Source: Terriglobia bacterium
GTDB taxonomy: Bacteria; Acidobacteriota; UBA6911
Assembly: GCA_020072565.1 (NCBI GenBank)
Contig: JAIQGI010000013.1
Span: 1-64,000, forward strand
DNA: 64,000 bases
Direction of reading: 5' to 3'
Shown: in pieces, positions 16,737 through 24,584 of the stretch
Layout: the number at the start of each line of letters is the position of its first letter
Position numbering within the stretch: position 1 is the first letter of the stretch
Made by a program: the position numbers and the translations under genes
The notes under the pieces: model-generated
What the model was told of the DNA's origin: nothing
The model's database searches: none
What the model saw: only the letters and a program-made list of their open reading frames with translations

Positions 16737-17735
16737 TCAATCCACAAGATCCGGCATGTAAGCATACAAGGCCGGCGATCCCCCGGTGTGCACGAACAGG
16801 ACATTTTCGTTTTTCTTGAAAAATCCCTTGCGGGCCAGATCAATCAAGCCGGCCATCGCCTTGCCGGTGTAAACAGGATCGAGAAGGATGCTCTCGGTTC
16901 TGGCCAGCATTTTCACGGCCTCGGCCATCTCCGGCGTCGGAATCGAGTAACCCCGGCCTACATAGTCGCCGAAACAGAGGACCGCATCTCTTGGAATCTC
17001 CCCTTTGATGCCGACACGCGCCGCGGTTTTCTGAACCAGGTCGTAGACGAGTTTTTCCTGCACTTCCTTGGGGCGGCTGACGTCGATGCCGACAACAGGG
17101 ATGTTGCTGTTGTTGCCGTACAAGCCCGTGACAATTCCTGCGTGCGTTCCGGCACTGCCGCTCGCACAGACGACCCTATTGATGTTGATTCCCTTTTCGA
17201 AAAGCTGAGCGAGAATCTCCTCGGCGCAGGCCACATAGCCGGTAGCCCCAATCGGATTCGAGCCGCCTCCGGGGATGATGTAAGCCTTGCGGCCCGCGGC
17301 GGAAACCTCGTCGGCCACCATGAGCATTTCTTTCATCATATCGGAGCCGCCGGGGACCACCTTGATCTGCTCGACCCCCAGAAGCCGGAACAGGAAGTTG
17401 TTCCCGCTCGCATCCGGCTTGTAGCTCTTCGGAACCCTCTCTTCCAGGACGAGCCTGCACTTCAGCCCTTCCTTGGCCGCTGCCGCCAGGGTGAGCCGGC
17501 AGTGGTTGGATTGAACCGCTCCGCAGGTAATCAAGGTGTCGGCGCCTTGAGCCAGGGCATCGGCAACCAAAAACTCGAGCTTCCTCGTCTTGTTGCCTCC
17601 GGCAGCCAGGCCAAGGAGATCGTCTCTCTTGATGTAAATGTTCGGACCACCAACCGCGGCAGAAAAACGCGGTACTGCCTCCAGCGGTGTCGGTCCTTCG
17701 GTATAGCGCCTGCGGGGAAAGCGTGCCAGATTCAT
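16737..17735 (-). CDS. dcyD: D-cysteine desulfhydrase / ACC deaminase family PLP enzyme
   Basis: A 332-residue PLP enzyme of fold type II. The expected order is present: substrate region PTPLEAVPRFSAAVGG, the PLP lysine in AAGGNKTRKLEF, the family motif CGAVQSNHCR, GGSNPIGATGY phosphate loop and the C-terminal HTGGSPALYAY. The family includes D-cysteine desulfhydrase (D-cysteine to pyruvate, sulfide and ammonia) and ACC deaminase; overall sequence recalls the DcyD branch. The start ATG follows GGGAGGTTTCGC. It is not in an operon with sulfur genes, so the exact substrate remains open. Confidence 0.85.
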   Translation of the reverse strand: MNLARFPRRRYTEGPTPLEAVPRFSAAVGGPNIYIKRDDLLGLAAGGNKTRKLEFLVADALAQGADTLITCGAVQSNHCRLTLAAAAKEGLKCRLVLEERVPKSYKPDASGNNFLFRLLGVEQIKVVPGGSDMMKEMLMVADEVSAAGRKAYIIPGGGSNPIGATGYVACAEEILAQLFEKGININRVVCASGSAGTHAGIVTGLYGNNSNIPVVGIDVSRPKEVQEKLVYDLVQKTAARVGIKGEIPRDAVLCFGDYVGRGYSIPTPEMAEAVKMLARTESILLDPVYTGKAMAGLIDLARKGFFKKNENVLFVHTGGSPALYAYMPDLVD

Positions 17736-17930
17736 GCGAAACCTCCCGTCATAGTCGGATTATCGATTGCTAAAATGACTGGTCACTCAGGACCCCGGAT
17801 ATGATCTGCGGGTCCGGGCAAAAAGAGTGCTCAGCTTAAGCGATGCAGGGTGCCCGCTCAAGGGCTTTTTGTTTATCCATGGGAGCTCAATGGCGTGCCG
17901 CCGCTTTTCAAATCGAAACATCGCCAAGGG

Positions 17931-17954
17931 CGGCAGCAAGCTGCCGCACTCCAG
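17931..17954. repeat. Dispersed GGAGTGCGGC palindromic repeat
   Basis: CGGCAGCAAGCTGCCGCACTCC, whose reverse complement begins GGAGTGCGGCAGCTTGCTGCCG, forms a short hairpin. Related units are at 31932-31957, 58002-58070 and 62253-62284, all intergenic. Confidence 0.6.
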
Positions 17955-17975
17955 CGCGCCTGGTGCGAGCGAGGG

Positions 17976-18986
17976 TTAGGAGCGGATCTTGAGGACGGCG
18001 GCGCCCTCCAGTTTCCCCTGCCTCACCCCGTCGAGGGCGTCGTTCGCCTTTTCCAGGGGGAAGAGCACGACCTCCGCCTTCACCTTCGCCCTGGGCGCGA
18101 TCTCGAAAAACTCCAATCCATCCTTGCGGGTCAGGTTGGCCACCGAGCGTATCGAGCGCTCCTCCCATAGGATGCTGTAAGGGAAAGCCGGAATATCGCT
18201 CATGTGAATGCCGCCGCAGACAACTTCACCACCCTTGGCGGTGGCGCGCAAGGCGGCCGGCACCAGAGCGCCCACTGGGGCGAAGATGACGGCGGCGTCC
18301 AACTCCTCCGGGGGCATCTCATCGGAGGATCCCGCCCAGACCGCACCCAGCCTGCGCGCGAAATTCTGCGCTTCCCTGTCGCCGCGTTTGGTGAAAGCGT
18401 ATACCTTTTTCCCCTGGTAAACGGCGATCTGCACCAGGAGATGCGCGGCAGCGCCGAAGCCGTAAAAGCCCAGTCGTTCGGAGTTCCTGCCAACCATGCG
18501 GTAGGATCGGTACCCGATCAGCCCGGCACACAGCAGAGGCGCCACCTCGGCATCAGTATACGATTCCGGCAGATGGAGGCAATAACGGTAGTCCGCGACG
18601 GTGAATTCGGCATAGCCGCCGTCGATGGAGTAACCCGAGAAGCGTGCGTGGTCACACAGGTTCTCACGACCCGTGACACAATAGCGACAAGTGCCGTCAC
18701 TGTACCCGAGCCACGGCACGCCAACCCGGTCGCCCACCTTGAATCCGGCCACTTTGTCACCGAGCCGGATTATTGTGCCCGCGATCTCATGTCCCAGGAT
18801 CAAGGGGAGCTTCGGCTGCGGCAATTCGCCATCGGCGATGTGCAGGTCCGTCCGGCACACTCCACAGGCGTGAATTTCGATCAGAACCTGCGTAGGACCT
18901 GGCGCGGGCACAGCCATTTCCATGTCCTGAAGAGGCTTCCGGGGAGCTACCAACACCATGGCACGCATCTTTTCCTGGATCGCCAT
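17976..18986 (-). CDS. Zinc-dependent alcohol dehydrogenase
   Basis: A 336-residue medium-chain dehydrogenase. The catalytic zinc site is seen in HACGVCRTDLHIADG (Cys) and LGHEIAGTI (His-Glu). The structural zinc lobe reads YSDGTCRYCVTGRENLC: the first of the usual four cysteines is Asp here. The nucleotide-binding fold has GFYGFGAAAHLLVQIA in place of the more common GxGxxG. By similarity it oxidises or reduces a small alcohol/aldehyde with NAD(P). The ribosome site GGAGGTGATCG precedes the ATG. It appears monocistronic. Confidence 0.87.
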   Translation of the reverse strand: MAIQEKMRAMVLVAPRKPLQDMEMAVPAPGPTQVLIEIHACGVCRTDLHIADGELPQPKLPLILGHEIAGTIIRLGDKVAGFKVGDRVGVPWLGYSDGTCRYCVTGRENLCDHARFSGYSIDGGYAEFTVADYRYCLHLPESYTDAEVAPLLCAGLIGYRSYRMVGRNSERLGFYGFGAAAHLLVQIAVYQGKKVYAFTKRGDREAQNFARRLGAVWAGSSDEMPPEELDAAVIFAPVGALVPAALRATAKGGEVVCGGIHMSDIPAFPYSILWEERSIRSVANLTRKDGLEFFEIAPRAKVKAEVVLFPLEKANDALDGVRQGKLEGAAVLKIRS

Positions 18987-19065
18987 CGATCACCTCCATA
19001 TGCCCTCGCTTTGATCTTACCCGGGAATTACACATAACCACAGGCCAACGCCGGCAAACAGGGGC

Positions 19066-19144
19066 AAAAAGGAGACGTTGCTGTTTTCCACTCGGAACGG
19101 TTCATGGCTGCGCGGCAACTGGAAAACGAGGATGTCTCCTTTTT
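19066..19144 (-). terminator. Long hairpin terminator
   Basis: AAAAAGGAGAC (19066-19076) and GTCTCCTTTTT (19134-19144) are an exact 11-bp inverted repeat. An inner pair, GTTTTCCA with TGGAAAAC (19083-19090 and 19120-19127), extends the stem. On the minus strand it ends in a T run and lies directly after the hypothetical gene at 19206-19976. Confidence 0.65.
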
Positions 19145-19205
19145 CTCCGGATATCTCGCCGCCTGTCTGCAGCGCTGCAATGATCATTGTCCATCGGCGA
19201 GTCGT

Positions 19206-19976
19206 TTAGCGGGCATACCAGGTCCTGACTCGGTTTTGGTCGAAAAACTCCATCCCGGGGGCTTCGGCAGTCAGCATCAGGATCGCGCGCGCGACGCCGG
19301 CACTGTCGTTCAGCACCAATCCGGGGGCACTGTCCTTATCCACGATCCCCAGCACGGCGCGCGCCCTCTCGGAAGCATCGAAGAAGCGCAGCACGGTCCG
19401 GTCCGGTGTCGCGAGCAACTGCGCGCCGCCGCGCTCGCGGGCGCCGAAGAGATGGAGGAAGGGATTGTCCTCGACGGTCAGACCCAGGGCTGCCTTGGCT
19501 TCGCTGTTCTTCCCGAGCAAGCCGACGGCAGGCCCTTGGCCGGTGACGCTCAAGTTCAGCCGCTTTCTGCCCGCGTCGTACAGTGTCATCACGGGCCCGC
19601 TCGAAGTGTAGTTCAGACCCGCCGCCTTCTGTGCATTTCTGTCGTAGAGAGTCAGCCCCGCACCTTCGGGCTCTACACCTAATGACAGGGTGGCGTTATC
19701 GGCATCATCATAAAAAACCAGGGCCGGCCGGTCTGCAAAAAGTCCCAGTTCCGCGCGCCTTTTCCCCCGCCCATCCTGGAGGATGAACTTGCCCGCTTCG
19801 AGCGCCTTGGCCGCTTTCACGGGCGGCGCCTTTGTCGCCTTTACTTGCGCCATCAGAAAAACGGAGCCGATCGCGAGAAGCATCAGAATCCCGGCCTGTT
19901 TGAGTCGCTGATTTTGGCGCTCCAGCCTCCTGATGCGTTCCGACAAGGTTTCCAGTGTCTGGATTTGTGTTTCCAT
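19206..19976 (-). CDS. Membrane-anchored beta-repeat hypothetical protein
   Basis: A 256-residue protein. Residues 1-28 form a coiled coil (LETLSERIRRLERQNQRL), residues about 29-42 a single membrane span (AGILMLLAIGSVFLMA), and the rest is a run of about eight beta-rich repeats of 23-28 residues resembling (P-x)-L-x-L-x-D-x-x-G-x-x-R-x-x-L-x-x. Examples are KFILQDGRGKRRAELGL, ALVFYDDADNATLSLG, LVLNDSAGVARAIL and MEFFDQNRVRTWYAR. It is probably a periplasmic beta-solenoid-like domain held to the inner membrane. I know no function. The start at 19976 has GGAGGAG nine bases upstream; an open frame to 20030 lacks this. Confidence 0.7.
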   Translation of the reverse strand: METQIQTLETLSERIRRLERQNQRLKQAGILMLLAIGSVFLMAQVKATKAPPVKAAKALEAGKFILQDGRGKRRAELGLFADRPALVFYDDADNATLSLGVEPEGAGLTLYDRNAQKAAGLNYTSSGPVMTLYDAGRKRLNLSVTGQGPAVGLLGKNSEAKAALGLTVEDNPFLHLFGARERGGAQLLATPDRTVLRFFDASERARAVLGIVDKDSAPGLVLNDSAGVARAILMLTAEAPGMEFFDQNRVRTWYAR

Positions 19977-20286
19977 GATTCTGCGCTCCTCCGCAAAGGT
20001 CCCGGCACGCCTGTTTCCACTCAGCTTCACAAAGCCTCAGTATCGGGATCGCAATCGCTATCGGGTTTTGCCGGTTAGGTGCTCCGATTGCGATGGCGAT
20101 AGCACTACCGATTCCAATACCGATTTGTCTATTTGCAGGGCAGTGATGTTATCGTTTGTTTTCCCCAATCTTGATCATTTTCCCTCTCAAAGGAAATAAA
20201 TGTCGACATCCTGCGAAGTTTATGCAAAATTAAGAGGTTAAAGCACTATAGCATTATAGTCGTTTGGAACTTCCGGAGGAATATTT

Positions 20287-21336
20287 ATGAACACCGCTCA
20301 CAACCGCTGGCGTACAGGCGTGCCGGTAACACTGCTGCCGTTCATCCTGATTGCCGCACTCCTGCATGCCCAGGCCCCGAATCAACCGGCAACGTCCCAA
20401 AGCAAGTCAGCCGCTGCCGGGCAGAAAATGACGGTCGAAGGTGTCATCGTCAAGCGCGACGCCGATTCCCTGACCCTGCGGGACGCCCGCGGCTCGAACA
20501 TTGTTGTGGCACTGATCGACAGCACCCGGGTCAAGGAGAAGAAGAGCAACCCGTTCCGGCGCAGCCGGAACTATGCCCTCACCCAGCTCCTGCGTGGGCT
20601 GAGCGTCGAGGTCACGGGCAGGCAGAACAGTGGAGGGCAGCTTGTGGCGGATGAGGTCAAGCTCAAGGACAATGATCTCCGCCTCGCCAGTTCTGTAGAG
20701 ACCAGGGTAGATCCGATAGAGACCCGCCTGGCCGAGGTGGAGACCAAGCTTGTGCAGACCGAACAGAACGCTCAGCGGCTCTCGGGCCAGGTGGAGGAGG
20801 TATCGGCCGTCGCCAAAGCAGCCCGCAGCGCCGCCAAGGCCGCCCAGGATACCGGGGATGCAGCCAATGCGGCCGCGAAAGACGCTGCACGCGAAGGGAT
20901 CGAAGCCGCCAGGTCGACCGCCCGTGCCGCCGACGCGCGTATTTCTTCTCTGGACGATTTCGACGTCAAGAGCACGACGACCGTGCGCTTCCAGCTGAGC
21001 AGTGCCGTACTGAGCAAAGAGGCCAAGGCACAGCTCGACACGCTTGCCGGGGCAGCCAAGAACGAGAAAGGCTTCATGATCGAAGTCACCGGTTATGCCT
21101 CGTCGGAAGGGGATGCAGCCGCCAATGAGCGACTGAGTGAGCGCCGGGCCGACGCCGTCGTCCGCTACCTGACGGAGAATTGCTCGATTCCGCTGCGGCG
21201 GCTCGTGACCCCTTTTGGGTTTGGCGCCAAGCAGCCGGTGGCGGACAATTCCACTCTCGACGGCCGGAAGCAGAACCGGCGTGTTGAAGTTAAAATCCTG
21301 GTAAACAAGGGCTTAACCGGCCAGATCGCCAAATAG
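20287..21336 (+). CDS. OmpA family protein with N-terminal DUF5666-like domain
   Basis: A 349-residue exported protein. A signal peptide (VTLLPFILIAALLHAQA) is followed by a small beta domain (about 45-125; MTVEGVIVKRDADSLTLRDA) of the DUF5666 type. An Ala-rich coiled coil (about 135-220) leads to a C-terminal OmpA/MotB peptidoglycan-binding domain (about 235-345; VRFQLSSAVLSKEAKAQLDTL, VTGYASSEGDAAANERLSERR, NRRVEVKI). It likely spans the periplasm, holding peptidoglycan. The start follows CCGGAGGAATATTT. A palindrome ACTATAGCATTATAGT lies upstream near 20246-20261 and might be an operator. Confidence 0.88.
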   Translation: MNTAHNRWRTGVPVTLLPFILIAALLHAQAPNQPATSQSKSAAAGQKMTVEGVIVKRDADSLTLRDARGSNIVVALIDSTRVKEKKSNPFRRSRNYALTQLLRGLSVEVTGRQNSGGQLVADEVKLKDNDLRLASSVETRVDPIETRLAEVETKLVQTEQNAQRLSGQVEEVSAVAKAARSAAKAAQDTGDAANAAAKDAAREGIEAARSTARAADARISSLDDFDVKSTTTVRFQLSSAVLSKEAKAQLDTLAGAAKNEKGFMIEVTGYASSEGDAAANERLSERRADAVVRYLTENCSIPLRRLVTPFGFGAKQPVADNSTLDGRKQNRRVEVKILVNKGLTGQIAK

Positions 21337-21459
21337 GGCTGGACGGCCCGGTCTGAGCATGGTACTTCATGAGAGGGAAGGAGGCCCGGCCGTACGGCGG
21401 GGTCTGCGCACCACAATCCATCAGGAAAGGAAAAGGCGGTCCAAAACAAACTGAGTCTT

Positions 21460-22440
21460 ATGCGCTTTCGCGTCTTGCTTTTCCTGCTCATCCTGATCCC
21501 TCTGTCCTCGTTTGCAGGTTTGCACCCCGATGCCGGGATCCAGAGCCTGACGCCGCAGAATCCTGCCCAGCAGCCGCCCCCCAAGGCGGGAACCATCCGC
21601 GTCAATACCAGCCTCGTACTCATACCGGTGTCGGTTACCGATGCTGCAGGGCACGCCGTCAAGAACCTGCAGCTGGAGGATTTCGTCGTCCAGGAAAACG
21701 GTAGCCCCGTGACCATAGAACATCTGGGCCAGCCGGGGTTGACGCGGCTGGACATGGTCCTGACGTTTGATCTGACAGGCAGCACCCGCCCGCGCTTCGA
21801 CTTCGAGCAGCAGGCGGCCACCAGTTTCCTGAAGACGATCTTCAAGCCGCGGGATGCCGTGTCGATTGTCGGCATCACCGCCAAACCGAAAATCCTGCTC
21901 GAACGAACCACGTCGTTGATCACGGCCATGGATGGTTTGAATCAGCTTCAGTCATCAGGAGCCTCCACGGCATTCTTCGACTCGGTCATCGCGGCAGCGC
22001 AATTGCTGCGCGGGCCCGCCGATCCCGACACCCGCCGCGTTCAGATCGTGCTCTCCGACGGCGAAGACAACTTCAGCGAGCAGAAACAGGCGGACGCACT
22101 TCGCGAGGTTCAGCAGGCCGATTGCATTTTCTACTCGATCAACCCGGGCGGGCCGTCGATCCGCCTGAACAACGTCAGCCTGCGCGGCCAGCAGGCGATG
22201 GAGGCGCTCGCGGAAGAAACGGGTGGGGCGGCGTTCCTGGCGGAGAAACTCGAGGACCTGGGTGAGATTTATGGCCGTATTGCCGCGGAACTGGAGGCGC
22301 AATATCTGCTCAGTTACTACTCGCCGGATCCCAAGTCAGACGGGAGCTTCCGTCGCATTACCGTGCGCGCGCCCAAACACCCGGAATTGCGTGTCCGCTC
22401 GCGCCAGGGCTATTACGACGGCAAACCTCCATACCGTTGA
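21460..22440 (+). CDS. VWFA-related acidobacterial domain protein
   Basis: A 326-residue exported protein. The signal peptide (LLFLLILIPLSSFAGLH) precedes the characteristic opening IRVNTSLVLIPVSVTDAAG, then LEDFVVQENGSPVTIEHL and the VWA core LDMVLTFDLTGSTRPRFDF, where the MIDAS is altered to DLTGSTR. The end RITVRAPKHPELRVRSRQGYY is typical of the VWFA-related family expanded in Acidobacteriota. This is the best taxonomic clue in the window. It probably binds protein on the cell surface; ligand unknown. Confidence 0.9.
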   Translation: MRFRVLLFLLILIPLSSFAGLHPDAGIQSLTPQNPAQQPPPKAGTIRVNTSLVLIPVSVTDAAGHAVKNLQLEDFVVQENGSPVTIEHLGQPGLTRLDMVLTFDLTGSTRPRFDFEQQAATSFLKTIFKPRDAVSIVGITAKPKILLERTTSLITAMDGLNQLQSSGASTAFFDSVIAAAQLLRGPADPDTRRVQIVLSDGEDNFSEQKQADALREVQQADCIFYSINPGGPSIRLNNVSLRGQQAMEALAEETGGAAFLAEKLEDLGEIYGRIAAELEAQYLLSYYSPDPKSDGSFRRITVRAPKHPELRVRSRQGYYDGKPPYR

Positions 22441-22756
22441 TGCCGGGTAACAGCTCAGTCGTGCGTTTTCAACAGACCGTTCACCGACAGGTCTTCATCA
22501 ATCAATGGCCAGTGGATCCCGGTTTCTGAAAACCATCTATACCTTCCTGCGCGGCACGGTAGCCTCTCGCTGAATCCCTGAGGGAAATCTATGAAAACCG
22601 GCCGCCATGCTGACTGCAGGATCCAGATACGGATCTTCGGAAGATCGTCGATCCTGGGGCTTGTCAGAGGGCGATTTCCTGGGCCTCGTCACGTTGGCAG
22701 CCGGAAAAGCCAGGAAATGCAAAATCGAGCCTTTCAATTCTCAAAAACGGGTGACG

Positions 22757-22926
22757 TCCCAAATAACTTTCGGCTCCCCGCATTCGTCATAGCGCAGCTG
22801 TATAAACACCGGTGGCAGATCGAACTCTTTTTTAAGTGGATCAAGCAACACTTGCGAATTAAGGCTTTCTACGGCACCTCTGAGAACGCGGTCAAGACGC
22901 CAGATTTTGAGCGTCACCTGTTTTGA
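22757..22926 (+). pseudogene. IS4-type transposase C-terminal remnant
   Basis: The frame reads NNFRLPAFVIAQLYKHRWQI then ELFFKWIKQHLRIKAFYGTS, the conserved C-terminal block around the catalytic Glu of IS4-family DDE transposases. It then diverges (PDFERHLF) and stops where intact proteins continue about 60 residues. The upstream DDE core is missing from every frame. The surrounding 22441-23002 stretch holds no other gene; GGGTGACGTCCC occurs at both 22749 and 23031, perhaps an end sequence of the dead element. Confidence 0.8.
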
Positions 22927-23002
22927 GAAAACTTCGATTTATCAAATACTTACGGAATCAGCGCGCGAGCCGTCCAACGACGATTCCGGTAACCAATTGT
23001 AG

Positions 23003-23599
23003 CTATTCAACTTCTAATGGGACACTAGTGGGTGACGTCCCCGATTTCCATTCATCAGGCAAGGGAGTTGTCGGGATGCGGAGCGAGTCGACGAACCGGG
23101 TGAAGAATTCGTAGGCCGCCGCCACGGCCGCCAGTTCTATGATTTCACGGTCTATGAATGTGTCTCGTAGAGAGGCGTAGAAAGCGTCGTCAATCTCAAG
23201 CGCCGAACGATGCACGCGATCCGCGAAGCGGAAACCTAGCTTCTCGCGCTCCGTGAAGGGCCCATTCTCGAAGTCCCTCACGCCCTGGACCTGCTCCGCG
23301 GTTGCGCCTTTCTGCTTCGCCGAAGCAGAGTGGGCCGATGTTCAATAGTCGCAGTTTTGCAAAATCGCCACCCGGGTGGCCACGAGCTCTTTGTACCATC
23401 CCGGCAAAGCGCCCTCACCCATCAGCGGTTTTAAAAACGCAGCGATACCCATGGCGAGTTCGGGCGTATGAGCGATGGTCTTGAACATGTTGGGCACCAC
23501 GCCCCGCAGCTCGAGAAGTTGATCGTAAAGGGCGCCGATCTCAGGTGTGACTTCACCCCGCTCCAACATCCGGATGCGGGCTTTGATATCAGAGTTCAA
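23003..23599 (-). CDS. AhpD/CMD-like selenoprotein (C-x-x-Sec), 198 aa
   Basis: A carboxymuconolactone-decarboxylase/AhpD-like gene read through one in-frame TGA (23344-23342). N-terminal part: RMLERGEVTPEIGALYDQLL, LRGVVPNMFKTIAHTPEL, KELVATRVAILQNCDY; then TGA; then TSAHSASAKQKGATAEQVQG and a normal family C-terminus (FADRVHRSALEIDDAFY). The TGA sits exactly where relatives have the second Cys of the redox CxxC, giving CDYU (Sec about residue 86). Twelve bases after the TGA there is a perfect 8-bp hairpin with a GGC loop. A TTG start with GGAGGT fits best; an open frame reaches 23650. The last 15 residues may derive from adjacent IS DNA. Likely a peroxide/thiol redox enzyme. The alternative is a nonsense pseudogene. 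Confidence 0.8.
23311..23329 (-). promoter_or_regulatory. Candidate bacterial SECIS hairpin
   Basis: On the minus strand TCTGCTTC, loop GGC, GAAGCAGA form a perfect 8-bp stem. The loop begins 20 bases after the UGA and starts with GG, within the spacing and loop-G rules known for bacterial SECIS elements read by SelB. Confidence 0.7.
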
Positions 23600-23668
23600 G
23601 ACAAGCACCTCCGCAAAAACGGGGAGCGCCCCGCATGCGCTCAGACCCACGGTCTGAGCTTAAAGCCG

Positions 23669-23881
23669 TCACCCGCCCCCGCCGCCGCTGCTTGCGCCGC
23701 AGCCAATGCCCGAACCGGAAGAAATCCCGCCGCTTTTGCTGCTCCCGGACGTGGCAAAAGAAGAATAGATCTGCTCCAGTTCGCGACTGTGGCACATGGG
23801 ACAATCAGGCGGTTCCGATCCGAAAACAAGGGCCTCGAAGCGGTGGCCGCACTTCTTACAGATATATTCGAACAATGGCAT
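23669..23881 (-). CDS. FmdB family zinc-ribbon protein
   Basis: A 70-residue protein starting MPLFEYICKKCGHRFEAL, with CxxC pairs at residues 8/11 and 27/30 (CPMC), the standard FmdB-type regulatory zinc ribbon. The tail is Gly/Ser-rich (SSGSGIGCGASSGGGGG), as in many family members. It lies 69 bases upstream of the AhpD-like selenoprotein gene on the same strand, so the two probably form an operon. Family members are proposed regulators or chaperones of metalloenzymes; the exact role is unknown. Confidence 0.88.
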   Translation of the reverse strand: MPLFEYICKKCGHRFEALVFGSEPPDCPMCHSRELEQIYSSFATSGSSKSGGISSGSGIGCGASSGGGGG

Positions 23882-24034
23882 AAAGCCCTTCCTCCCAGGC
23901 TTGCCATATTATGCCTCGGATCGCGCCCCGAGGCAAAGCAACGGCAAGAAATAGACCACAAAGACCTGTAGACTCCAGGAAGGCATCTGGATCATGGAGT
24001 GTTGGAAGCTGCGAGGTAATTGTCTGATGCCGCG

Positions 24035-24301
24035 CTATTGGGTCTTGGCGGCCTTCCCGACCGGCTTTTCGGAGTCTTGCCGGGCAGGGGCCTGCGCAGC
24101 TTGAACCCTAGGTGCGAGCCTCGGCGTCGCCGGGATTGCAAACACCATGGGGCGGCTGGTCATGGCCTCGGCTTTGCCGTGGGCCGGCGCCCTGTGTGCC
24201 TGAAATGCGAGCACAAGGAACAGGGGCATGGGACCCAGAAGAAGCCAAACGAGCATCGGCCAGGGATTGGATCGAGCGCTGTCCGGGTTCTTTGGCTTCA
24301 T
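24035..24301 (-). CDS. Possible small single-span membrane protein
   Basis: An 88-residue frame. MKPKNPDSARSNPWP is followed by one strong membrane span (MLVWLLLGPMPLFLVLAF) and an Ala/Pro-rich basic tail. The start has AGGTAG upstream. No family is recognised. The 283 bases between it and the RND gene hold no other coding signal that I can see. Confidence 0.45.
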   Translation of the reverse strand: MKPKNPDSARSNPWPMLVWLLLGPMPLFLVLAFQAHRAPAHGKAEAMTSRPMVFAIPATPRLAPRVQAAQAPARQDSEKPVGKAAKTQ

Positions 24302-24584
24302 GGTGACTACCTGCCCTTCGCCCCAGGGTAAATTCGCTGAGGAGCTTCAGTGAACCTCATGCAAATCTTATGCCGATATCGTCACGAAATGACAAGTGCA
24401 ATAGATATAACACTGCCCCTCTGACTAAAAGTCCCATGAATTGCCGTTCGTCCGCTGAGGACCCGGGAAATTTTCCCCTGGCCATCGCACTTGGAGATTC
24501 ATTGAGCCACGACGGGGCTCGTATTCGTGACAACGGGGGTTGGCACAGGCGAAATGCCTGTGCCAAAGAAACATCGAGGCCTCG

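Noticed and set aside
22591-22756. N-terminal part of the IS4 remnant as coding
   Set aside because: No transposase motif in any frame before about 22757; only the C-terminal block is recognisable.
23003-23650. Two separate short genes or a nonsense pseudogene at the AhpD-like locus
   Set aside because: Both halves are in the same frame with no decay, the stop is precisely TGA at the catalytic Cys column, and a SECIS-like hairpin follows at the right distance.
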